From contig NZ_CAMYPD010000061.1 in NCBI RefSeq assembly GCF_947286155.1, positions 1-13,746 of the forward strand: a stretch of 13,746 bases of DNA, in the 5' to 3' direction. A program made the translations under genes and the position numbers. Source of the stretch: an uncultured Tessaracoccus sp. GTDB taxonomy: Bacteria; Actinomycetota; Actinomycetes; Propionibacteriales; Propionibacteriaceae. Shown here one piece after another: positions 6,822-12,459 of this stretch. Under the pieces are notes generated by a model that saw nothing but the letters and a program-made list of their open reading frames with translations, had not been told where the DNA came from and made no database searches. Position 1 is the first letter of the stretch. Every line of letters begins with the position of its first letter.

Positions 6822-7196
6822 ATGCAGTTCGACAATTCCTCGCCCATCTGGTTGCAGTTGGTGGACGAATGCTCGCGCAGAATCGTCACGGGCCAGTGGC
6901 CCGCGGGGAGCAAACTGCCAGGCGTTCGAGACCTCGGCGTCGAACTCGGGGTCAACCCCAACACCATCCAACGCGCTATGGGCGAGCTCGACCGCATGGG
7001 CGTCACGGTGCCGGATCGCACGAAAGGGCGGTTCGTCACCGACGACACCACTGTGATCGACGAGCTGCGCGAACGCGTGGCCACCGGGCATGCTGACGAG
7101 TTTGTGCGTCGCGCCCAAGGGCTCGGCATGCAGCAAACCAGGGCGTTGGAGTTACTGAAGCAACGATGGCGACAACTGGAAGGTGAGCAATCATGA
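6822..7196 (+). CDS. GntR-family transcriptional regulator, YtrA subfamily
   Basis: Short one-domain regulator, 124 residues. The N-terminus MQFDNSSPIWLQLVDE and the winged helix-turn-helix GSKLPGVRDLGVELGVNPNTI (from about residue 29), followed by QRAMGELDRMGV, are typical of GntR proteins. Only about 50 residues follow the wing, with no FCD or UTRA effector domain, which is the YtrA pattern. YtrA-type proteins usually repress the ABC transporter operon they head; in Bacillus subtilis ytr genes respond to cell-wall-active antibiotics. Here the gene is first in a three-gene operon, its stop overlaps the ATPase start (ATGA), and a symmetrical site overlaps its promoter. The start at 6822 rather than GTG 6816 is set by GGAGG at 6810-6814. 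The inducing signal cannot be read from the sequence. Confidence 0.92.
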   Translation: MQFDNSSPIWLQLVDECSRRIVTGQWPAGSKLPGVRDLGVELGVNPNTIQRAMGELDRMGVTVPDRTKGRFVTDDTTVIDELRERVATGHADEFVRRAQGLGMQQTRALELLKQRWRQLEGEQS

Positions 7197-7900
7197 AAGC
7201 CATCCAAGTGCAATCACTCACGAAGAAATACGGCAAGTTCCCCGCACTCAACAACCTCTCATTCAGCCTCGACGAGGGCAACGTCGTCGGGCTCCTCGGA
7301 GAAAACGGCTGCGGCAAGACCACGCTGCTCAAAGTGCTCGCCGGCCTCATGGTTCGCTACGACGGAGACGTCACCGTCGCGGGTGAACGCCCCGGCCCGG
7401 CATCGAAGGCGAAAGTGAGCTTCCTCCCCGACGAGAGCTTCCTCGCAGATGGCAGCCGCATCGAATTCTGCGCCAAGCAGTACGCCGACTACTTCGCCGA
7501 CTTCAACCGCGCCAAGTTCGACGACCTGCTGCAGTTCTTCCGGCTTGACCCGGGCATGAAGCTCTCCCAGCTATCGAAAGGCATGCGGGAGAAAGCACAG
7601 ATTGCGCTCGCCATGAGCCGTGACGCCAAGGTGTTTCTCCTCGACGAGCCCATCTCAGGCGTCGATCCGGCCGCCCGCGACGTGATCCTGCGCGCCATCG
7701 TGCGCAACCTCGAACCGGACTCGCTCGTACTCATCTCCACCCATCTCATCGCCGACATCGAACCCGTGCTCGACCGCGTCATCATGATGCGCTACGGACA
7801 AGTGCTCATCGAGGGTGCCGTCGACGATCTACGTGTCGAGTACGGCAAAAGCATGGACCAACTCTTTAGGGAGGTTTACCAATGGTCGGAACAGTACTGA
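7193..7900 (+). CDS. ABC transporter ATP-binding protein, YtrB-like
   Basis: Nucleotide-binding subunit, 235 residues, probably partnered with the next gene's permease. Visible motifs: Walker A GENGCGKTT (36-44), signature LSKGM (127-131), Walker B VFLLDEP (147-153), D-loop SGVDP and H-loop His184 (ISTHL). At the usual Q-loop position the sequence is SFLPDES, with Asp80 where most ABC ATPases have Gln; exporter-type ATPases of this subgroup often vary here. The short C-terminal region has no extra regulatory domain. Its ATG overlaps the GntR stop by four bases and has GGAAGGTGA upstream. The following permease gene starts inside its last 19 bases. The substrate is unknown; the linked YtrA-type regulator suggests a role in stress or antimicrobial response, which is inference. 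Confidence 0.93.
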   Translation: MKAIQVQSLTKKYGKFPALNNLSFSLDEGNVVGLLGENGCGKTTLLKVLAGLMVRYDGDVTVAGERPGPASKAKVSFLPDESFLADGSRIEFCAKQYADYFADFNRAKFDDLLQFFRLDPGMKLSQLSKGMREKAQIALAMSRDAKVFLLDEPISGVDPAARDVILRAIVRNLEPDSLVLISTHLIADIEPVLDRVIMMRYGQVLIEGAVDDLRVEYGKSMDQLFREVYQWSEQY

Positions 7901-8676
7901 AATACGAATTCATCCGAACCAAGTGGGCGATAGCCCTGGGTTGGGGCTTCACCCTCCTGCTCGCGCTGATCTCGTACGGAGCCGCCCACATTTCAGGCGT
8001 TGTGGCGGGAGTGCCGATCGTTCTGGGGATCATCGCGGTAGCTGCACTGCCGTTCGCCGTGCAGCTCTACCTCGGGATACATCTCTACCGCAGCACCTTC
8101 GGCCGACGGGGATACTTCGAGCTCACCGTTCCCGTGAAGAACTCCACGCTGATCGCCACGAAGTTTCTCTGGGCTAGCCTCGTGAGCCTGATTTCCCTCG
8201 TGGTCAGTGCGGTGGCGCTGTGGCTCGTCGGAAAGGCCGACGCTGTCCTCGGTGGGAGCGCGCTGGAGATAGCGACGCGCGCCGTTTCCGATGCCTTGAG
8301 CGATCGGCCTGACTGGGGCGTGATCGCGTTGGTCGTTGGCCTGCTGACCTACCTCAGCATGCTCGCGCAGATCTACTTCGCCGTTGTCATCGGCAGCGAA
8401 GCGTGGATCAACAAGTCGGGAGGCTTCGGGCCAGTCATCGTCTACATCATCGTCTACGTGGCGATGCAGCTGATCGGGCTCGTGCTGCTTCTGATCCCAC
8501 CGACGTACGACTTCATCGGTCGAACCTGGTACTGGACGCCGCCACTGTTCACGGATACGAGTGCCGATGATGCGGCGAGCCTGCCGGTGCTCCTGATACT
8601 CGGCTCCATTCTCCTCTCTGCGGTGATGCTCTGGCAGGCATTGGTGAGTGTGCAGCGTCGGCTTGAGCTTCGCTGA
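7882..8676 (+). CDS. ABC transporter membrane permease (ABC-2-like, six helices)
   Basis: Integral membrane protein of 264 residues with about six predicted helices, near 16-34, 42-66, 94-116, 146-170, 183-205 and 234-256. The cytoplasmic stretch YRSTFGRRGYFELTVPVKNS (69-88) resembles the conserved loop of ABC-2-type permeases linked to YtrB-like ATPases. The N-terminus (MVGTVLKYEFIRTKW) is amphipathic and basic, and the C-terminus (SVQRRLELR) is basic. The ATG lies seven bases after AGGGAGG (7868-7874), inside the end of the ATPase gene, so the two are translated together. There is no extracellular binding protein in the operon, which favours export over import. It is followed by a long hairpin (8693-8731). 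Family assignment is from shape and context; the substrate is unknown. Confidence 0.88.
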   Translation: MVGTVLKYEFIRTKWAIALGWGFTLLLALISYGAAHISGVVAGVPIVLGIIAVAALPFAVQLYLGIHLYRSTFGRRGYFELTVPVKNSTLIATKFLWASLVSLISLVVSAVALWLVGKADAVLGGSALEIATRAVSDALSDRPDWGVIALVVGLLTYLSMLAQIYFAVVIGSEAWINKSGGFGPVIVYIIVYVAMQLIGLVLLLIPPTYDFIGRTWYWTPPLFTDTSADDAASLPVLLILGSILLSAVMLWQALVSVQRRLELR

Positions 8677-8692
8677 AGTCTCACGCCTCTCA

Positions 8693-8731
8693 ACTTGTGG
8701 CGTCTCGGAGAGCCTCCGGGGCGCCACAAGT
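8693..8731. terminator. Long hairpin after the GntR/ABC operon
   Basis: ACTTGTGGCG (8693-8702) and CGCCACAAGT (8722-8731) pair perfectly. Pairing continues inward through 8710/8714 with two G-U pairs, giving about 18 bp and a 3-base loop. It lies 16 bases after the permease stop. No T-run follows on either strand, so it is a U-less terminator candidate or an RNA stability or control element. It also sits just upstream of the -10 of the next gene. Confidence 0.55.
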
Positions 8732-8740
8732 CATGTTCGG

Positions 8741-8746
8741 TAGGGT
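8741..8746 (+). promoter_or_regulatory. -10 element of the DUF3097 gene, leaderless arrangement
   Basis: TAGGGT lies eight bases before the GTG at 8755. The upstream -35 position would fall in the right arm of the 8693-8731 hairpin and shows no clear TTGACA match. Confidence 0.5.
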
Positions 8747-8754
8747 CGCCAGCC

Positions 8755-9597
8755 GTGAACCGATACTCCCGTGACGTCCTCGCGCCCGGCTGGCAGCGCT
8801 CCCACATGAAGAAGACCAGGAACGTGCCCGTCGAACTCGACATGGTGCTCGAATTCGACGACTTCTGCGGCGCCGTCGTCGGGTGGGAGAACGGCGTGGT
8901 GTTACTCGAAGACCGCAAGGGGAAGCGTCGCGGATTCCCGTTCGGTGCCGGGTTCTTGCTGGAGGGGGAGCCCGTCGCACTGCAGCCGCCGCTTCGCACA
9001 GGAACCAGCAAGCCCAAGTACACCGCATCCGGATCGCGTGCGAGTGACGCTCCAGAGCCAGCGAAGGTGGCGCTGCCCAGCCGTATCTACGTCGAGGGGC
9101 GCCACGACGCCGAGCTGGTGGAAAAGATTTGGGGCGACGACCTGCGTCACGTCGGCGTCGTCGTGGAGTATCTGGGTGGCATCGACGATCTCCCCGCCAT
9201 CGTCGATGAGTTCCGGCCGGAACCAGGCAGGAGGCTGGGGGTGCTCGTCGACCATCTGGTGCCGGGTTCCAAGGAATCGCGCATCGTGAAGCAGGTGTAC
9301 GCCGGCGGCCACGAGGATTGCGTACTGGTGCTCGGACACGAGTTCATCGACATCTGGCAAGCCGTGAAGCCGGAGCGCGTCGGCCGCAAGGCCTGGCCCG
9401 AAGTGCCCATGGACATCGATTTCAAGAAGGGCACGCTGGCTGCGCTCGGCCTGCCGCACGACGATCAGCGCGACGTGGCGCGCGGCTGGCAAGCGATTCT
9501 CGCCAGGGCCAACAGTTGGCGTGACTTGGAGCCGCAGCTCAACACCATCGTCGAACGCCTCATCGACTTCGTCACTCAGGACCACATCGACGGTTAA
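8755..9597 (+). CDS. DUF3097 family protein, function unknown
   Basis: A conserved actinobacterial protein of unknown function, 280 residues. Recognised by the opening NRYSRDVLAPGW (2-13), the FCGAVVGWENGVVLLEDRKG region (37-56), FPFGAGFLLEGEPVAL (61-76), and the central IYVEGRHDAELVEKIWGDDL (111-130) with LGVLVDHLVPGSKESRI (161-177). The central part resembles a TOPRIM fold: an acidic residue after a strand (Glu114, Asp118) and a second acidic motif after another strand (Asp166-His-Leu), though a full DxD is not present. That reading is inference. No signal peptide or membrane segment is seen, so it should be cytoplasmic. The GTG at 8755 is preferred because of the TAGGGT element eight bases upstream and because earlier in-frame codons run through the hairpin. 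The next gene starts 24 bases after its stop. Confidence 0.85.
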   Translation: MNRYSRDVLAPGWQRSHMKKTRNVPVELDMVLEFDDFCGAVVGWENGVVLLEDRKGKRRGFPFGAGFLLEGEPVALQPPLRTGTSKPKYTASGSRASDAPEPAKVALPSRIYVEGRHDAELVEKIWGDDLRHVGVVVEYLGGIDDLPAIVDEFRPEPGRRLGVLVDHLVPGSKESRIVKQVYAGGHEDCVLVLGHEFIDIWQAVKPERVGRKAWPEVPMDIDFKKGTLAALGLPHDDQRDVARGWQAILARANSWRDLEPQLNTIVERLIDFVTQDHIDG

Positions 9598-9608
9598 ACC
9601 CCGTTGGG

Positions 9609-9614
9609 TACAGT
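9609..9614 (+). promoter_or_regulatory. -10 element of the phosphatase gene, leaderless arrangement
   Basis: TACAGT lies exactly seven bases before the ATG at 9622 and there is no ribosome binding site, so the transcript probably begins at the start codon. A -35 element is not obvious. Confidence 0.5.
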
Positions 9615-9621
9615 TGCCAGC

Positions 9622-10395
9622 ATGGACATCGACGGCATTGCGGCAATGCTCAAAGACACAGCCGACGCGGTGGTCAACCCGCGGTTTCGGCAGCTGGCGG
9701 ACGCGGAGATCGACGAGAAGGAGCCGGGCGACTTCGTCACCGTCGCGGACCGCGAAGCGGAGCGCCACCTCGCCGGCCTGCTGAAGGAAGCGTTTCCGAG
9801 CGCGCTGATCCTCGGTGAAGAGGGCGTGTTCCTCGGCGCATCGACGCTCGACGATCTCGCGTCGGCACCGCACGCGTTCGTGATCGACCCGATCGATGGC
9901 ACGAGGAACTTCGTGAATGGCAAGCGCGAGCACGGCGTGATGCTCGCCGAGGTGCGCGACGGTGTGACCACGCGCGGCTGGATCTGGCAGCCGCAGTACG
10001 AGCGCATGTACACCGTCGAGGCTGGGTCGGGGCAGGTGCTCATGAATGGCGTGCCCGTCGAAGCTCAGCCCGAACGGGAAAAACCGAAGGGGGTTACGGG
10101 GCAGCAGCGGTGGCTCGGCCACGATGGGGGCGGCCGACACGAGCCCATGGGCCGCAGCTCCGGTGCGGCCTGCTTCGACTACCCGATGGCGGTATCGGGC
10201 GAGATCGACTTCATGTACTACAACAATGCGCACCCGTGGGATCACCTTGTCGGCTGCCTCATGCTCACCGAGATCGGAGGGACAGGGCGCATGTTGAGCG
10301 GCGAACCGTACTCCGCCGCGAGCAGGGGCAAGGGGCTGCTTGTCGCGCGCTCAGAGCGCGTGTGGGAACGCGTGGCGGAAGGCTGGGCCAGCTAG
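9622..10395 (+). CDS. Inositol monophosphatase family phosphatase
   Basis: Metal-dependent phosphatase of the inositol monophosphatase / histidinol-phosphatase (HisN) / CysQ superfamily, 257 residues. Metal and substrate motifs are in order: DFVTVAD (37-43), LGEEG (64-68, Glu66/Glu67), DPIDGTRNF (89-97, Asp89, Asp92, Gly93, Thr94) and HPWDHLVGCLMLTEIGG near the C-terminus (Asp207). The metal-binding residues all appear intact, so it should be active. The substrate cannot be settled: inositol phosphate, histidinol phosphate and 3'-phosphoadenosine phosphate are all handled by close relatives. The ATG at 9622 is preferred over an upstream TTG (9604) because TACAGT ends seven bases before it. 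The stop codon is three bases from the stop codon of the convergent hydrolase gene. Confidence 0.92.
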   Translation: MDIDGIAAMLKDTADAVVNPRFRQLADAEIDEKEPGDFVTVADREAERHLAGLLKEAFPSALILGEEGVFLGASTLDDLASAPHAFVIDPIDGTRNFVNGKREHGVMLAEVRDGVTTRGWIWQPQYERMYTVEAGSGQVLMNGVPVEAQPEREKPKGVTGQQRWLGHDGGGRHEPMGRSSGAACFDYPMAVSGEIDFMYYNNAHPWDHLVGCLMLTEIGGTGRMLSGEPYSAASRGKGLLVARSERVWERVAEGWAS

Positions 10396-10398
10396 CTC

Positions 10399-11184
10399 TT
10401 AGATGCCCTGGATGGGCAGCTGCTTTCGTGCGACGACGCCGTGCGAAGCTAATTCGTCCACCAGCAACGGCAGGGCCTGGCGCACGGTGGGCTCTGAGAA
10501 TGCCCACCGCTCAGCGGACTCGTAGAGCTGCTCGAGCTGCACGCCTTGCTGCACCAGCGTCGAGGTTGTGGTGTACATGTCGGCGATGCGCCCTGAGCAA
10601 TCGATGACGGCATCACGGTTGGTGATGGGGCCGTGCCCAGGGATGACTACAGTGCTGGGTTTCGACGAGGTGAGCACGCCGTCGAGGGTGAGCGGCCAGG
10701 TGTCGAACTGGGTGGTTTCGTCGAACTGGGGCTCGTCTTCGACGAGGTCGCCCACGACGATCACGTCTGCGGATGGAACGACGACCACGAGATCGGACTG
10801 TGTGTGTGCCTTGCCGAAGTGTGCGATCTCGACGAAGCGCTCACCCAGCTGGATGCCCTTGAGCACGCTGATCAAGGTGGTGGGGCGGAATTCGGCGGAG
10901 GTGGTGTCGTCGACGATGCACTCGTGCGCAATGGTTTCCACGTCGGACATGCCGGCGATGCCGTGCCAGTGATCGGCGTGGTGATGAGTGATGACGACGG
11001 TATCGACGGGCACCGTCACCAGCGTGCGTGCCGAAGTGAGCAGCGCTGCCCCAACGTCGGCGGTGCCCCCGGCGTCGACGAGCATGGCGCGGTCGTCGCC
11101 GGCGATCAGCGTGACGTTCGCGGCGTCTGGGTCGACCGTCGTGACCCAAACCCTGTCGGCAACCTCACTCCACGAAATCTCCAT
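10399..11184 (-). CDS. Metallo-beta-lactamase-fold hydrolase
   Basis: A 261-residue MBL-superfamily protein. The zinc ligands are complete: HHHADH (67-72, giving His67, His69, Asp71, His72), His127 in GKAHTQSD, Asp146 in VVGDLVE and His184 in IPGHGP. The early AMLVDAGG (33-40) is the usual second strand pair of the fold. No signal peptide is seen, so it is probably cytoplasmic. Relatives include glyoxalase II-type and other small hydrolases; the specific substrate is not recognisable. The ATG at 11184 is chosen because TAGGCT lies exactly seven bases upstream, while the upstream extension of the frame (to 11304) would run through the large palindrome. The gene is divergent from hrcA and convergent with the phosphatase gene. 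Confidence 0.9.
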   Translation of the reverse strand: MEISWSEVADRVWVTTVDPDAANVTLIAGDDRAMLVDAGGTADVGAALLTSARTLVTVPVDTVVITHHHADHWHGIAGMSDVETIAHECIVDDTTSAEFRPTTLISVLKGIQLGERFVEIAHFGKAHTQSDLVVVVPSADVIVVGDLVEDEPQFDETTQFDTWPLTLDGVLTSSKPSTVVIPGHGPITNRDAVIDCSGRIADMYTTTSTLVQQGVQLEQLYESAERWAFSEPTVRQALPLLVDELASHGVVARKQLPIQGI

Positions 11185-11191
11185 GCGCCTG

Positions 11192-11197
11192 AGCCTA
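11192..11197 (-). promoter_or_regulatory. -10 element of the MBL gene, leaderless arrangement
   Basis: TAGGCT on the minus strand, seven bases before the ATG at 11184. At 17 bases further upstream TCGGCA (11220-11215) matches TTGACA at four of six positions. The hexamer and spacing are identical to those at hemW. Confidence 0.6.
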
Positions 11198-11243
11198 GGG
11201 CACGACGCCAAGGATGCCGAGCACGGTGCGGGGATGCCGGATA

Positions 11244-11327
11244 AAAACTGCAAAACTCGCCAACAGTGGCTCGAAACCTGCCCAAAACCGGGGTGTTGGG
11301 CCAACTGTTGGCGAGTTTTGCAGTTTT
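11244..11327. repeat. Large palindrome with 24-bp perfect arms
   Basis: Bases 11244-11267 (beginning AAAACTGCAAAACTCG) and 11304-11327 (ending CGAGTTTTGCAGTTTT) are perfect reverse complements over 24 bp, with a 36-base spacer. The spacer holds CCCAA (11281-11285) and TTGGG (11296-11300), so a second small stem can form at the tip. The arms start with AAAA and end with TTTT, like a bidirectional terminator, but the element lies between two divergent genes, where no terminator is expected. It could be a REPIN-like or other dispersed palindromic repeat, a recombination site, or a barrier to readthrough. Confidence 0.85.
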
Positions 11328-11402
11328 CTCATCGGACACCCGGCTGCCATGCGGTCTGCGGGGTCGGTACGCGACGCATTTCAACCATCTTGGGAAGAGG
11401 GG

Positions 11403-11408
11403 TAGGCT
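11403..11408 (+). promoter_or_regulatory. -10 element of hrcA
   Basis: TAGGCT, the same hexamer as at hemW and the MBL gene, but here followed by a leader of about 27 bases with a strong ribosome binding site. It overlaps the first two bases of the CIRCE element. TTCAAC at 11380-11385, 17 bases upstream, is a weak -35 candidate. Confidence 0.5.
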
Positions 11409-11433
11409 GGCACTCGCCTGTTGTGAGTGCTAG
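11407..11433. promoter_or_regulatory. CIRCE operator (HrcA binding site)
   Basis: CTGGCACTC-N9-GAGTGCTAG closely matches the CIRCE consensus TTAGCACTC-N9-GAGTGCTAA. Arms pair at eight of nine positions and the 9-base spacer is exact. It overlaps the -10 element, the expected transcription start and the beginning of the ribosome binding site of hrcA, so HrcA should repress its own operon here. Confidence 0.95.
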
Positions 11434-11440
11434 GAGGTGA
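11432..11440 (+). promoter_or_regulatory. Ribosome binding site of hrcA
   Basis: AGGAGGTGA is nearly a full match to the end of 16S rRNA and sits just before the ATG at 11442. It rules out the in-frame GTG at 11427, which lies inside the CIRCE right arm. Confidence 0.9.
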
Positions 11441-11441
11441 C

Positions 11442-12449
11442 ATGCTCGACGACCGAAAGCTGGATGTGTTGAAGGCGATCGTGACGGACTATGTTGCCAG
11501 CCGCGAGCCTGTCGGGTCGAAGGCGCTCGTGGAGCGCCACCAGATGAAGGTCTCGGCAGCAACGGTGCGCAACGATATGGCCGTCCTCGAAGAGGAGGGG
11601 TACATCACCCAGCCGCACACGAGCGCGGGCCGTATCCCCACCGACAAGGGCTATCGCCTCTTCGTCGATCGACTGGCGAGCATCAAACCGCTGTCGACGG
11701 CGGAGCGACGCGCCATCGCTTCGTTCCTCGACGGCACGGCCGGCATGGACGACCTCATGGGGCGTACCGTGCGGCTGCTGGCGCAGCTCACCCACCAGGT
11801 GGCGATCGTCCAGTACCCCGTGACGCAGCGCGGCCAGATCCGCCACGTCGAACTCGTGGCGCTATCGCCGGAGCGGGTGATGGTGATCATCGTCACGGCG
11901 GCGGGGCGCGTCGATCAGGAAGTGGTGGACGTCGGCTTTGTGGAGCCCGAGGCGCTCGCAGAGTTGCGGAACGTGATCGTCGGTAGTGTGATTCAACGCA
12001 CGCCAGCGGAAGCGGCCGACGCGCTCGCTACGCAGATGGACTCCATCCGCCCGGAGTATCGCCCCATTGCTGCGAACATCATCGCGACGACGCTGCAGCT
12101 GCTCGCTGCTGAGCCAGCCGCGCAGGTGGTGGTCGCGGGAGTGCCGAACCTGGCGGGCGTTCCATTCGAGCGCAATCTCCGTCCGCTGCTTGAAGCACTG
12201 GAGGAGCAGGTGGTGCTCCTACGCCTGCTGAGCGAGGCCGCCGGCGACGACGTGACCGTCCGGATCGGTGAAGAGAACACCGCCGACGGTTTCCAGTCGA
12301 CGAGTTTGGTGGCCAGCGGTTACGGGCAGGCGGGCGCTCTGAGGGCGAGCCTTGGCGTGGTTGGTCCGACGCGGATGGACTATCCCGCAACCATTGCATC
12401 GGTGCGTGCGGTGGCACGCTATGTGAGTCGATTCCTCATGGAAGGTTGA
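11442..12449 (+). CDS. hrcA: Heat-inducible transcription repressor HrcA
   Basis: HrcA represses heat-shock genes by binding CIRCE elements and loses activity when GroEL is occupied by unfolded proteins. The 335-residue product begins MLDDRKLDVLKAIVTDYVAS and has the N-terminal winged helix: PVGSKAL (23-29), VSAATVRNDMAVLEEEGYI (37-55) and the hallmark HTSAGRIPTDKGYRLFVD (59-76). The remaining dimerisation and inserted domains are present to the usual length. The ATG at 11442 is fixed by the strong ribosome binding site. A CIRCE site overlaps its own promoter, so autorepression is expected. dnaJ follows after 10 bases. No groE or dnaK gene is in the window. Confidence 0.97.
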   Translation: MLDDRKLDVLKAIVTDYVASREPVGSKALVERHQMKVSAATVRNDMAVLEEEGYITQPHTSAGRIPTDKGYRLFVDRLASIKPLSTAERRAIASFLDGTAGMDDLMGRTVRLLAQLTHQVAIVQYPVTQRGQIRHVELVALSPERVMVIIVTAAGRVDQEVVDVGFVEPEALAELRNVIVGSVIQRTPAEAADALATQMDSIRPEYRPIAANIIATTLQLLAAEPAAQVVVAGVPNLAGVPFERNLRPLLEALEEQVVLLRLLSEAAGDDVTVRIGEENTADGFQSTSLVASGYGQAGALRASLGVVGPTRMDYPATIASVRAVARYVSRFLMEG

Positions 12450-12459
12450 TCTAGCAACT

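Noticed and set aside
8902..10245. Minus-strand open frame (447 codons) across the DUF3097 and phosphatase genes
   Set aside because: It covers two well-supported genes on the other strand, has a His/Val/Asp-rich composition typical of antisense GC-rich frames, and matches no family.
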